In this document: positions 21,542 to 32,561 of the stretch, in pieces
Numbering within the stretch: the first letter of the stretch is position 1
Layout of the letters: each line of letters opens with the position of its first letter
From: CAIWHR01 sp963741355
Lineage (GTDB): Bacteria > Pseudomonadota > Gammaproteobacteria > Burkholderiales > Casimicrobiaceae
Assembly (NCBI GenBank): GCA_963741355.1
Contig: CAVUIG010000009.1
Coordinates: forward strand, 96,113-160,112
Direction: 5' to 3'
DNA: 64,000 nucleotides
Notes under the pieces: model-generated
Seen by the model: only the letters and a program-made list of their open reading frames with translations
Told to the model about the DNA's origin: nothing
The model's database searches: none
Position numbers and translations under genes: made by a program

Positions 21542-22256
21542 GTGACCTCGATCGCCGCGGCGCTCGCACGCGCGTTGCCGCTCCTCGCCGACCGGCGTGT
21601 CGTCATGCTGCTGGTCCTGCCCGTCGCCGCCGCCGTGGTGCTATGGGCCGCGCTGGCGCTTGCCTTCTGGGCGCCGATTCGCGACGCGATCGCGGCCGTC
21701 CTCGCCGGCTGGGGTCTCGGCGGCGGATACGCGTGGCTCGCGACCACCGGCGGCAATCTCGCGGCATTCCTGATCCTGACGGCGGCTTCCGGACTCCTCG
21801 CGCTGGCCGCCATCGCCGTGTTCGCGGGCCCGGTGTTCACGCACGCGGTCGAGGCCCGCTACCATCCCGCGCTCGCGCGCCTCGCCGGCGGGACGCTCGC
21901 GGGCAGCCTCGCCAACGCGGCGGTCGCGATCGTCGTGTTCGTTCCGCTGTGGCTCGCCGCGCTTCCCGCTTTCGCTGCTCCCGCCGGTGGGCATCGCGGC
22001 AACGCTCCTCCTCAACGCGTGGCTCAATCAGAGGCTCTTTCGCTACGACGCGCTGGCGGAGCATGCGAGCGCGGCGGAGCGCGCGACGGTGATCCGGTCG
22101 GCGCGCGGACGCTTCTTCGGGCTGGGGCTCGTTCTCGCGCCGCTCGCGTTCGTGCCGTTCGTCAATCTGGTCGCGCCGATCTACGCCGGCCTTGCCTTCA
22201 CCTGCCTCGCGCTCGACGAGCTCGCTGCTTTGCGGCGACGTGCCGTTGCGCGGTGA
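21542..22256 (+). CDS. EI24/CysZ-like integral membrane protein (one frameshift)
   Basis: An approximately 237-residue membrane protein with five or six hydrophobic segments (VVMLLVLPVAAAVVLWAALA, LAAFLILTAASGLLALAAIA, VAIVVFVPLWLAALPAF and LAPLAFVPFVNLVAPIYAGL). The motif FRYDALAEHASAAER and the ending FTCLALDELAALRR match the EI24 domain family, which includes the sulfate transporter CysZ. The frame changes near 21975. The chosen start is GTG 21542 (VTSIAAALARALPLL); no ATG fits and the ribosome site is weak. It follows the DUF1631 gene by 92 bases. No cysteine-biosynthesis genes are nearby, so a sulfate role is not supported by context. Confidence 0.7.
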
Positions 22257-22446
22257 GTGGCGTGAGTGACAGGAGCGGCGCGCGGCAAACGCAGTCTGCT
22301 GGCCATCCAGAGCTTGCATATCGTCGGCAAACCCGCGGGTGGGAGCGAGGTGCTTTCGACGCCTTGGAGGCTGCATCGACCCAAACCAGCCGTAGTGGAA
22401 GGCGGAAGCGCCTTAACCTTTGAGTTCTGGCGCCGCCAATCGTAGC

Positions 22447-24402
22447 TCAACCGACTGCGTTGACATCGAGCCGGTTTGCTTCGCGGCGCAGGACGAAATC
22501 GCGGACCAATTCTGGCAGGATCGGGCGGCTGACCAGATATCCCTGCGCCTCGTCACAATTTCGTTCTCGCAGGAAACGAATCTGCTCCACGGTCTCGACG
22601 CCTTCTGCCACGACCTTCAGCCGCAGAGTGTGCGCCATCGCAATCACGGCAGAAACAATCGCCGCATCGTCGGGGTCGACCGCCACATCGCTGATGAATG
22701 ACCTATCGATCTTCAAACTTTCGATCGGAAATTTCTTGAGCCGCGCGAGCGATGAGAAACCAGTGCCGAAGTCGTCGATCGACACATGCACTCCCATCGC
22801 CTTGATCTCCAGAAGCGTCTCGGCGGCACGGTCCGGATGTTCCATCATAATGCTTTCGGTGATCTCCAACTCGAGCAGATCGGGAGGCAATCCGGTCTGA
22901 GCCAAGGCGTGCGCGACCTCGATGACGAGACCACCATCGATGAACTGTCGGGCCGAGAGGTTGACGGCAACGCGGATGGGGAAAGGTCCGTCATCACGCC
23001 ATTGGCACGCCTGAGTGCATGCCTGATGCAGCACCCAGCGGGCGATCTGGCGGATGAGGCCCGAGTCCTCGGCCAGCGGGATGAACGCTCCCGGCAGAAT
23101 CAGCCCCCGCTCGGGGTGCTTCCAACGGATCAGGGCCTCGACCCCCGTCACTGCGCCGGTCCGGATGGAGACCTTCGGTTGATAGAGCAACAGAAACTGG
23201 TTTTCGTCCAACGCCCGGCGCAGGCCGGCCCCGAGGACCATCCTGTCGCTGGCCGACCGTTTGCCCACCTCGGAGACGAAAGCGATGCTGTTGCCGCCGG
23301 ATTCCTTCGCGCGGTACATCGCATCATCGGCGTTCTTGAGCAGTGCGACCGCGTCCTCGCCGTCGTCGGGAAACATCGCGACCCCGATGCTTGCGCCTAG
23401 CCGGCACTCCTGCCCGCGCAGTACGAACGGTTCGGAAAGCGCTTCCAGCAGGCGTAGACCGAACTCGTTGACATCGACCAGATTCGTTATCTCCTCCGCA
23501 AGCACGATGAACTCGTCTCCGCCCAGTCGGGCAACCGCGTCGGTGCCCCTGATTGTCTTGTCGAGGCGCCGTGCAATCACCTTTAGGACTTCGTCACCCG
23601 CTATGTGACCGAATGCGTCATTCACGTCCTTGAATCGGTCAAGGTCCAGAAACAGCAGGGCGATCGAGCGATCATGGCGGCGGGCGACCGCAAGCGCATG
23701 ATTCAGCCGCTCGAAAAACGAGGTGCGATTGCACAGTCCAGTCAGCGGATCGAGACGAGCAAGCTTGCTGATGTCCGCTTCAATGATCTGTTGCTTTGTG
23801 ATGTCGAGCCCGATTCCGTGATATCCGATGAACGCGCCATCTTTGGCGAAAAGTGGCTCGCCGCTGATGGACACATAGCTGATGCCTCCGTCCTGCCTTG
23901 GCCGGCGCAGCACGACGTTTCGAAATGTCTCGTGCCCCTTCTGGCATCGGCGAAGCGCGTCCCATCCGCCCTCAGCTGGTTCGACGTGCGGCAGGTCCCA
24001 CGGAGCAACGCCAAGGTGCTCTTTGATGGTCGCGCCGATGGGGTCCGCGAGATTGCCGTTGACCGACGTGAAGCGGAGCCGCGCATCCTGGTTCCAGTGC
24101 CAATCCGAGCCGAGCAATGCAAGGCGTTGGAAACGACCCTCGCTCACGGTAAGTGCCGAGATCTGTTTCTCTAGGTTCGCCCCCGCCCTGTCAACGCGTT
24201 TGGGCGCCGCATCGCCATGCCGCGGATCCGCTGACCACTTGTCCTCCGACCGCGGGAAGGCATACCGCGTTTCGCTTTCGACGGCCTCGGCATCCCGGGC
24301 GAGACTTCGCCTCTCGGTGAAACCAACCAAGATTGCGGCGCAACAGACTACGCATTGGTTCGAGGCTTCGTCGTTTCCGGCCCCTCTCGGCCGCGGCTGC
24401 AA
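22447..24402 (-). CDS. PAS-GGDEF-EAL c-di-GMP signalling protein
   Basis: A 651-residue protein with an intact reading frame. A PAS/PAC sensor region covers about residues 85-215 (WHWNQDARLRFTSVNG, ending DGAFIGYHGIGLDITKQQ). A GGDEF domain follows (RLGGDEFIVL) with its inhibitory RxxD site (RGTD) five residues upstream. The EAL domain shows VEALIRWKHPERG, ELEITESIMM, SIDDFGTGFSSLA, VVAEGVET and AQGYLVSRP, so both cyclase and phosphodiesterase sites look intact. No full transmembrane helix precedes the PAS region, although CVVCCAAILVGF near the N-terminus could be the end of one. It is divergent from the TPR-GGDEF gene across 665 bases, which suggests joint regulation. GC is lower than in neighbouring genes. 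Confidence 0.93.
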   Translation of the reverse strand: MQPRPRGAGNDEASNQCVVCCAAILVGFTERRSLARDAEAVESETRYAFPRSEDKWSADPRHGDAAPKRVDRAGANLEKQISALTVSEGRFQRLALLGSDWHWNQDARLRFTSVNGNLADPIGATIKEHLGVAPWDLPHVEPAEGGWDALRRCQKGHETFRNVVLRRPRQDGGISYVSISGEPLFAKDGAFIGYHGIGLDITKQQIIEADISKLARLDPLTGLCNRTSFFERLNHALAVARRHDRSIALLFLDLDRFKDVNDAFGHIAGDEVLKVIARRLDKTIRGTDAVARLGGDEFIVLAEEITNLVDVNEFGLRLLEALSEPFVLRGQECRLGASIGVAMFPDDGEDAVALLKNADDAMYRAKESGGNSIAFVSEVGKRSASDRMVLGAGLRRALDENQFLLLYQPKVSIRTGAVTGVEALIRWKHPERGLILPGAFIPLAEDSGLIRQIARWVLHQACTQACQWRDDGPFPIRVAVNLSARQFIDGGLVIEVAHALAQTGLPPDLLELEITESIMMEHPDRAAETLLEIKAMGVHVSIDDFGTGFSSLARLKKFPIESLKIDRSFISDVAVDPDDAAIVSAVIAMAHTLRLKVVAEGVETVEQIRFLRERNCDEAQGYLVSRPILPELVRDFVLRREANRLDVNAVG

Positions 24403-25067
24403 TAACGGGCGGCGACGGTCCGTCGATATTGCCGCCCGCCTGGCGACCTAGCGATTCCTGGCGATCCAACCACGGGCATTTGCCGGGACATCCCTGCTTC
24501 GGCCTGCGATTCGGGGATGAGGGAACCGCCCGGGGCCCGAAATCCGACGTGGCCGGGCGGTGCGACCCCTCCTTGGCAAGGGCCCGGCGTGCGGATTTCG
24601 TCCGGAATGAGCGGATTTCGCATCTTGATATTTCCCAAAGACCGAGTGACATGCAAATAACAAGCCAATTCAATGAACGGAATCCACCGGGCGCCATCAA
24701 CGTCCGAAACACTGAAACGTGCCTAAGTCTCAATGGTTTGCGGCGCTCCTGCGGCAACAGCCGTCGCTTGTTTCTTCACCGTTTCGGCGCCGACTCCTCG
24801 CCAACAGCAAAATATTCCCTTGAGCGGTTGCTCGCGTGCGCATCACGGGCAGGATCGGACCACCGCTGGCCTCGAACCCGGGTTCGTCGAGGCACGGACC
24901 GTGTTCGCTCGACGCGCGACGAGGAATCGCCGATCAGGACGGGTGCAATAGGGGGAACGATTCCGCTCTGCAATGGTGACCTCGGAAGTGGTCCGGCATG
25001 GTTATTGCGATTCTTTCTCCTTGAACACGGATGTTTTTGTAGCCAACACGTCCGCAAATACATTTTG
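24403..25067. promoter_or_regulatory. Divergent control region with three copies of CGGATTTCG
   Basis: 665 bases between two divergent c-di-GMP genes, with no convincing gene on either strand. It holds CGGATTTCG at 24592-24600 and 24612-24620 (direct, 20 bases apart) and an inverted copy at 24538-24546, a spacing compatible with two helical turns. The region is relatively AT-rich downstream of 24620. Promoters for both genes should lie here but none stands out. Confidence 0.35.
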
Positions 25068-27241
25068 ATGCTGTTTCTGACACGACGAAGACAAATGCTG
25101 TTGATGGCCACATCCACATTTTCCGGTGAGCCGCGCCGCACCGAACCTGCGGCATGCGTTGAGAATTTCCGACGACCTGAATTCGTCGAGAAAGGCATTT
25201 TCCTGAAGGACGTGCTGCTTGGGCTCGTTCTGATCGGTACCCTACTTGCGATGCCGTCGGTCGCCTCGACGGACGCCGAGCCCGACAAACAGTTGCAGGC
25301 AATTGAAGCCGACCTGGCCGGCTTTCCGGCGCGGGCCGAAGTCGAGCTCGACGAGTTCGTCGCGCATGCCCGCGCCACCGATGCCGAGACGCGCCGCTTT
25401 GCCGGAGCGCTCTTGGGTCAAGCCCGCGTCGCGTCCGGACACATGGACGCGGCACTCCAACTCGCCGATCAGCTGGAGCGCGAAGGGACGGGCAACCCCA
25501 AGCGATGCCACCTGGCACTTGCCCTGCTGATCCGCAGTGACGCTCAATTGGCGGGCGACGTACCGCGCGCGAACTTGCTTGCGAACAACGCCCGTACTCT
25601 TGCGCAGAACGCCGGCGACCCCTACGCCCAGTTCTGGGCCGCTATGGTGGTCGGAATGACGGCTCGAATGCTCGGGCAGGATGACGAGGCGCTTGCCCGC
25701 TTGCGCGAGGCCTACGCATTAGCCAATGCGCGCAGAACTCCTATCGGCGCGCAAACGCACTCTATCAACTGTCGGTTCTCCATCGCGCAATGCGGCAGGC
25801 GGAAAGTGCCCTTGACGAGAGCAAACAGGCATTCAGCGAGGCGCAGCGTGCCGGGAGCACGTATGGAATGGCCAAGGCCAAGATGGCGGAGTCGGCTGCG
25901 CTCGAGCTCCTCAAAGATCCGGTGCGGGAGCTTGCAGCCATGCAGGAGGCTCTTGCTATCGCGCGCAAAGCAGGCTCCAACGTCGAGGAAAGCCTGGCGC
26001 TGATCAACCTCGCCGACATCCATCTTCGGCGCAAGAATTTCCGGGCCGCACTGGAAATGTCAAGACAGTCGCTCGAGCTCAGCACCAAATTGCACGACGG
26101 GAGTCTGATCGCCACCAACAAGGCCAACATGGGTTTTGCGTTGTTCGGCCTCGGCCGCATGGCGGATGGAAAACGTTTGGCCGAAGAGGCACTCACGGAA
26201 TATGAGCGCACCGGCGCGAGCGCTGACATCGCCGATCTCTTGGGGGAATACGCTCAGCACCTTGCCGGAGCGGGTGACTACAAGGGTGCGCTGGCGCTGC
26301 ATGACCGCCAGCAGAAAGTCTTCGACAAGATACTCAATGCCGCTCGACAGAGGGATCTGCGGGAGTTGCAGAGCAAGTTCGACTCCGAAAGGAGGATCGA
26401 CAGGATCGAGCTTCGGAATCGTGAATCCGAGCAACGATTCTGGTGGTTGTTTGCCCTCATGTCCCTGGGCTCACTCACGGTCGTTGCAATGCTGTATCGA
26501 AGGGTGCGAATCACAAATGGCCTACTCGCACGACGGAACGAGGAGCTCGGATTTCACAGCATTCGTGATCCCCTGACGTCGCTATACAATCGCCGTCATT
26601 TTCAGAATTTCATCAGTGAGAAACCCGCCGAAACAGACCGGCGAAGGGGCGCGGTCGAGAAACCCGTGCAAGCAATCCTGCTGATTGATCTCGACCACTT
26701 CAAATTGATCAACGATGAGTTCGGCCATGCCGCAGGTGACGCAGTCCTGATCGCCGTGGCGCAGCGATTGCACGATGCCCTGCGCGAAACCGACATGATC
26801 GTGCGGTGGGGAGGTGAGGAATTCCTTGTATTCGTCCCGGTAGCTCCCTCCGGCGAGCTCGCCGAGATCGTGCAGCGTGTCTTGCGCGCCATCTCGGCCG
26901 AACCGATCAGTTTTCAGGGAGCCGAATTTCACGTCACGGTTTCAATTGGCTACGCACCGATGCTGCTGCCACCGGACGACGTTGCTTTGGGATGGGAACG
27001 TGTCCTCGACCTTGCGGATTGGGCGCTGTACGTCGCCAAGAGGCGTGGGCGCAACCGTGCCTGCGGGGTTGTTGGCTTCAAGTTGCCGGGCAGCGATACA
27101 CCCGTTGTAGTCGAAGGCGACTTGGAAAGGGCGTGGCACGGCGGCATCGTGGATGCAAGTGAATTGCTTGGTGCCCCGATGACCGTGAAGGAACACGGTT
27201 CGGACGCACCAAGAGCCGAGGGCACGCATGCGCGCGCCTAA
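25068..27241 (+). CDS. TPR-containing GGDEF diguanylate cyclase (one frameshift)
   Basis: An approximately 724-residue membrane-anchored diguanylate cyclase. An N-terminal hydrophobic segment (LGLVLIGTLLAMPSVAS) exports a helical repeat region (residues about 70-430) with TPR-like units such as LALINLADIHLRRKNFRAAL and NKANMGFALFGLGRMADGKR. A single transmembrane helix (WWLFALMSLGSLTVVAMLY) precedes a cytoplasmic GGDEF domain with RWGGEEFLVF and an RETD inhibitory site. This architecture matches periplasmic TPR-sensor diguanylate cyclases. Frame changes near 25737. The start ATG 25068 is chosen to give the earliest sensible N-terminus; 25104 is an alternative. The last 50 residues after GRNRACGVVGFK have no recognised domain. 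Lower GC, like its divergent partner. Confidence 0.85.
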
Positions 27242-27325
27242 TGGCTGCTTTCAGAATCCGACGTCGTCTGGTGTGCGCTGCACACCTCCCGGCAGGCGCT
27301 TCGCGAACTCGCCGTTATGAAGGGG

Positions 27326-28352
27326 TCACCGCGCCGGCGGCGCGAGAGCGCGCGCGCACTCCGCGATGAGATCGGGTCCGCGGTAGATGAGCCCGGTGTA
27401 GACCTGCACCAGCGTCGCGCCGGCGTCGATCTTCTCCTTCGCGTCGGCGCCGCACAGGATGCCGCCGACGCCGATGATCGGCAACGCGCCGTCGAGCGTG
27501 CGCGCCAATATCCGCACGGCTTTGGTCGCCATCGCGCGAAGCGGCCGTCCGGACAGCCCGCCCGCCTCGTCGGCATGCCGCTTGCCGTCGATCCCGGGGC
27601 GCGCCACGGTGGTGTTGGTCGCGACGACGCCGTCGATCTTGTGCTCGATCAGGAGCCGCGCGATGCCCTCGATCGCGGCGGGCGTCAAGTCGGGCGCGAT
27701 CTTGACGGTCACCGGCGTGTACTTGCCGTGCGTGTCGGCGAGCTTGGTCTGCTCGCGCTTGAGTGCTGCGAGGAGCGCGCGCAGCGCGGCGTCCGCCTGC
27801 AGCTCGCGCAGCCCGCGCGTGTTCGGCGACGAGATGTTGACGGTCACGTACGAAGCGCGCCGGTAGACGGCGCGCAGGCAGCCGACGTAGTCGTCGACGG
27901 CACGCTCGTTCGGCGTGTCGAAGTTCTTGCCGATGTTGAGCCCCAGGATTCCCGCGTACTTGGCCCGCGCCACGTTGGCGAGAAAGCGCTCGATGCCGTC
28001 GTTGTTGAAGCCCATTCGATTGATGAGCGCGTCCGCTTCGCACGAGGCGGAACAGCCGGGGCTTCGGATTGCCCGGCTGCGCGCGCGGCGTCACGGTGCC
28101 GCACTCGATGTGGCCGACGCCGAACGCGGCGAGTCCGTCGATGTGCAACGCGTTCTTGTCGAGGCCGGCGGCGATGCCGATCCGGTTGGGAAACTCGAGT
28201 CCCATGGCCGTCACCGGCGAAGGCGTGACCGCGGGAAGCGCGAGCTTCGCGACGCCTGCCTTCGCGGCGATGTCGAGGCTCGCGAATGCGGCGTGGTGCG
28301 CGGCTTCGGGATCGAGCGCGAAGAGCAGCGGGCGAAAAAGCGGATAGAGCAT
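27326..28352 (-). CDS. pyrD: Dihydroorotate dehydrogenase (quinone), class 2 (one frameshift)
   Basis: Catalyses oxidation of dihydroorotate to orotate with electron transfer to quinone at the inner membrane (pyrimidine biosynthesis). It begins MLYPLFRPLLFALDPEAAHH, the amphipathic membrane-associating N-terminus of class 2 enzymes. FMN/substrate motifs are GIAAGLDKNALHIDGLAAFG, MGFNNDGIERF, VNISSPNTRGLRELQ (containing the catalytic Ser region), VATNTTVARPG, GGLSGRPL and IIGVGGILCG. Length is about 341 residues, normal. The frame changes near 28040 between PRLFRLV and EADALINRM. It is divergent from mltB. Confidence 0.93.
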
Positions 28353-28437
28353 GAAGGCGGGATGGCGCAGCGCGATGATACCATTTGCGCATCCGTGCCG
28401 CGCCGTCGCGAGCCGCGCTTCCCAGGGAATCCCGATC

Positions 28438-29473
28438 GTGCTTCGCCTCGTCATTGCCAGCGTCATCGTGCCGGCGTTGCTCTTCGCGGCACCGGCGCCT
28501 GGCGCCGCGCCCAAGCGTGATTTCGAGGGACGCGCGGAGGTGCGCGCCTTCATCGACGAGATGGCGGCGACGCAGGACTACGACCGCGCGACGCTCGTGC
28601 GCGCCTTTCGCGCCGCTCGCTACCAGCGCGACGTCATCACCGCGATGCAACGTCCGCTGCTCGAGCCGCCGAAATGGTACGACTACGCGCGTCAGTTTCT
28701 CGCGCCCGCGCGCATCGACGGAGGCGTGGCCTGGTGGAATGCCCACGCCGACGTGCTGGCGCGCGCCGAGGCCGATTTCGGCGTTCCGCCCGAGGTCGTC
28801 GTCGCGATCATCGGCGTCGAGACTTATTACGGCCGCAACATCGGGCGGCACCGTCGTGTTCGACGCGCTCGCCACGCTCGCGTTCGACTATCCGCGCCGC
28901 GCCGCGTTCTTCCGCGCCGAGCTTCGCGACTATTTGCTGCTGACGCGCGCGCTCGGCGTGGCGCCGCGCACGCTCAACGGATCGTTTGCGGGCGCGCTCG
29001 GCGTCCCGCAATTCATGCCCGGAAGCTACCGGAGCTTCGCCGTCGATTTCGACGGCGACGGCCGCATCGACCTCTGGAAGAGTCCGGCGGACATCGTCGG
29101 CAGCGTCGCCAATTTCCTCGCGCGCCACGATTGGCAGCCGGGGCAGCCGGCGCTCCTGCCCGCGGTGATCGCGCCGGAAGCGCGCGACGCGGCGCTGCGA
29201 AAGCTGGACGGCGGCATCAGCGAGCGCCGCGCGCTCGATCTCTGGGCGGGGGACGGCGTCACCGCGGCGGACTTGCCCGACGACATCGCGAATGAGCCGG
29301 TAGGGCTGCTGATGCTGGAGGAGCGCGGCGACGAGCCCGATGCCGCGAGCTTCCGCATCGCCTGCCACAATTTCTACGTGCTGACCCGGTACAACCGCAG
29401 CCGGCTCTACGCGGCCGCCGTGTGGGATCTCGCGCAGGCGATCAAGGCGCAGCGCGGCGAACCGGCGCGCTGA
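28438..29473 (+). CDS. mltB: Lytic murein transglycosylase B (one frameshift)
   Basis: Cleaves the glycan strands of peptidoglycan with formation of 1,6-anhydromuramic acid. A signal sequence (LRLVIASVIVPALLFAAPAP) leads to a periplasmic enzyme of about 345 residues. The catalytic Glu lies in IIGVETYYGRNIG (about 28815), followed by FDALATLAFDYPRRA, the fold signature GSFAGALGVPQFMPGSYR and the EF-hand-like VDFDGDGRIDLW. The frame breaks near T28854: deleting it gives the expected GRHRVFDALATL. The proposed start is GTG 28438 (after CAGGGAA); ATG 28375 in the same frame is possible. ppc follows after 44 bases. Confidence 0.9.
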
Positions 29474-29517
29474 GGAAACGCCGCAGCCGAGATACCGGGC
29501 AACGAGGCCTCTGCACC

Positions 29518-32272
29518 ATGGACGACCAGGACAAGGATCTCCCGCTGCGCGACGACACGCGATTGCTCGGACGCCTGCTGGGCGACGTGCTGCGCGCGCA
29601 GACGGGCGAAGCGGGCTTCGCGCGGATCGAGGCCATCCGGCAGACCGCGATCCGGTTTCGCCGCGCCGGCCCGAGCGAGGCGGCGGCGGTGCGGAGCGAG
29701 CTGGGCGCGCTCCTCAACGATCTCCCGATCGCGGCGACGCTCGACGTGGTGCGCGCGTTCAGCTACTTCTCGCACCTCGCCAACATCGCCGAGGACGTCC
29801 ACCAGAACCGCCGCCGGCGCGCGCACGCGCTCGCCGGATCGCCGCCGCAGCGCGGCAGTCTCGCCGATGCGCTCGACCGCATCGCCGCGCACGGCATTCC
29901 CGGACCGGCGCTGCTCGAATGGTTCGGCACCGCGCTGGTGAGCCCGGTGCTGACCGCGCATCCGACCGAAGTTCAGCGCAAGAGCATCCTCGATTCCGAG
30001 CGCGAGATCGCGCGGCTCCTGCAATGGCGCGACCGCGAGCAGCTGACGCTGGAGGAGATGAACACTCTGGAGACGGGCCTGCTCCGGCAGGTGCTGGGGC
30101 TGTGGCAGACGGCGATGATCCGTCTCGCGCGGCTCGCGGTGAGAGACGAGATCGACAACGGCCTTGCGTATTACCGGTATACGTTCCTGACCGAGCTGCC
30201 GGCGCTGTACCGGGTGCTGGAGGACGGCCTCGCACGGCGCTTTCGCTTTGGCTCGCGCGTGCGCGTTCCGTCGTTCTTCCGGCTGGGCTCGTGGATCGGC
30301 GGAGATCGCGACGGCAATCCCTTCGTCGTCGCGTCGACGCTGGAATACGCGATCACCGCGCAGGCGACCGTCGCGCTGTCGCATTACCTCGACGAGATTC
30401 ACCGGCTGGGCAGCGAGCTGTCGCTGTCGACGCGGCTCGTGCAGCCGACCCCGGAGCTGCTCACGCTCGCCGCCATGGCGGGAGACATGAATCCGCATCG
30501 CGCGGACGAGCCCTACCGGCAGGCGCTGGTCGGCATCTATTCCCGGCTCGCGGCGACTTCGAAGGCGCTGACCGGTCATGCCCCGGCGCGCGCGCCGCAG
30601 GCCGATCTCGCGCCCTATGCGGGGCCGGAAGCCTTTGTCGCCGACCTCCAGACGATCGAGGCGTCGCTCGCAACGCATGGCGCGACGCCGCTGGCCGAGG
30701 GCCGGCTCGTGCCGCTGAAACGCGCGGCCGAGGTATTCGGATTCCATCTCGCGGTGCTCGATCTGCGGCAGAACGCCGACGTGCACGAGACGGTGGTCGC
30801 GGAGCTTCTGGCGACCGCCGGCGTGTGCGCCGATTACGCGGCGCTGCCCGAAGCCGGGCGGCAGGCGCTGCTGCTCTCCGAGCTCGCCGGCCCGCGCCTG
30901 TTGCATTCGCCGCATCTCGCGTACTCGGAGCGTGCCGCCGCGGAGCTTGCGATCCTCGTCGCGGCCGCCGACATCCATCGCCGCTATTCGGCAGCGGCGC
31001 TGCCGAACTACGTGATCTCGAAATGCGATTCGGTGTCGGACCTGCTCGAGGTCGCGGTGCTGCTGAAGGAGGTCGGACTCCTCCGTGGCGATGCGCTCGC
31101 ACTCAACATCGTGCCGCTGTTCGAGACGATCGACGACCTCGATCGCTGCGCCACCATCATGCGCGCCGCCTTCGCGCTGCCGCGCTACCGGGCGTGGCTT
31201 GCCGGGCGGGGCCACACGCAGGAGGTGATGCTGGGCTATTCCGACAGCAACAAGGATGGCGGCTACGTGACCGCGAACTGGGCGCTCTACCGCGCCGAGC
31301 TCGCGCTGGTCGATGCGTTCCGCGAGCACGGCGTTGCGCTGCGCCTGTTCCACGGCCGCGGCGGCACGGTCGGGCGGGGCGGCGGTCCGAGCTACGAGGC
31401 GATCCTCGCGCAGCCGGCCGGAAGCGTCGCCGGCGGCCTGCGCATCACCGAGCAGGGCGAGATCATCGCGAGCAAGTATTCCGACCCGGAGCTCGGCCGG
31501 CGCAACCTCGAGACGCTGGTCGCGGCAACGCTCGAGGCGGCGCTGCTCGATCACGAGCGGCTCGGCGAGCGCGCGCCGCTCTATTTCGCGACGATGGACG
31601 AGCTCTCCGCGCACGCGTACCGCGCGTATCGCGCGCTCGTCTACGAGACGCCGGAATTCACCGAATACTTCCGCGCGGCCACACCCATCGCCGAGATCGC
31701 CGAATTGAATCTCGGCAGCCGGCCCGCGTCGCGAACGGCGTCGCAGCGGATCGAGGACCTGCGCGCGATCCCGTGGGTGTTCAGCTGGGGGCAGTGCCGC
31801 CTGATGCTTCCCGGGTGGTACGGGTTCGGGACGGCGGTCGGCGAATGGCTCGCCGCGCATCCGGACGGCGCCCCGCTCCTGGCCGCGATGCACGAGCACT
31901 GGCCGTTCTTCAGGAGCGTGCTGTCGAACATGGGCATGGTGCTCGCGAAGACGGATCTCGCGATCGCGTCGCGCTACGCGGAGCTCAACGCGGACGCCCG
32001 CGTGCGCGACGAAATCTTCGGCCGGATCGCCGCCGAGCATGCGCGCAGCGTGGCGCACCACGCGGCGATCACGGGGGAGGGCGGGCTGCTCGGCGACAAC
32101 CCCACGCTCTGCGCGAAGCATCCGCAACCGGTTTCCGTACCTCGATCCGCTCAATCACCTGCAGGTCGAGCTGTTGCGCCGCTACCGCGCGGGGCAGACC
32201 GACGAGCGGACGAAGCGGGCGATCCATCTCACCATCAACGGACTGGCCGCCGGCCTTCGCAACTCCGGGTGA
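29518..32272 (+). CDS. ppc: Phosphoenolpyruvate carboxylase (one frameshift)
   Basis: Anaplerotic enzyme converting PEP and bicarbonate to oxaloacetate. About 917 residues, complete for the family. Signatures are VLTAHPTEVQRKSI (first active-site His, about residue 150), IGGDRDGNPFV, VMLGYSDSNKDGGY, FHGRGGTVGRGGGP (second signature, about residue 618) and LGSRPASR. Near the end the frame breaks; removing T32110 joins GDNPTL to ARSIRNRFPYLDPLNHLQ, and the gene stops at TGA 32272. The C-terminus LAAGLRNSG is the expected short tail carrying the inhibitor-site region. Transcribed with mltB upstream; probably a separate unit. Confidence 0.95.
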
Positions 32273-32305
32273 GGCGTTCGCGGCTCTTAGCCGCTCGCAA
32301 TGCGT

Positions 32306-32390
32306 CGGAGTGTGCCGCGTCCGCCGCCCGCACCTTGAGAGCCGCTCGTCTCGCCGTGCCCCGGAGCGTGCCGCGTCCGCCGCCCGCACC
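32306..32390 (+). repeat. Pair of 29-bp direct repeats downstream of ppc
   Basis: Two 29-base copies at 32306-32334 and 32362-32390 differ at one base (T/C at the sixth position) and lie 56 bases apart, sharing the core GTGCCGCGTCCGCCGCCC. The rest of the 289-base ppc-surE gap shows no gene. This could be a tandem duplication relic. Confidence 0.5.
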
Positions 32391-32543
32391 GAAGCGGCGT
32401 CCGGAGACGCGATGGACGCCGCTTGGTGCTGCGCGGCGGCTCGCGATCGCAGCTGGATGCCGTGCTGTCTGTTACAACAACTCGCGACATGAGCGACTTG
32501 GTTGCGCCTCTGCCGATCCGGGTACACCGCTGATCGCCGGCGA

Positions 32544-32549
32544 TATACT
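32544..32549 (+). promoter_or_regulatory. TATACT -10 box upstream of surE
   Basis: A near-perfect -10 hexamer lies 12 bases before the surE ATG, implying a very short leader. The -35 position is poor. No strong Shine-Dalgarno sequence is seen. Confidence 0.35.
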
Positions 32550-32561
32550 TCGTTGAGCGCG

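Noticed and set aside
21542..22256. Calling the EI24 protein CysZ outright
   Set aside because: No sulfur-assimilation genes nearby and the family is broader than CysZ.
29407..32154. 915-codon minus-strand open frame opposite ppc
   Set aside because: Shadow of ppc; no domain, low-complexity composition.
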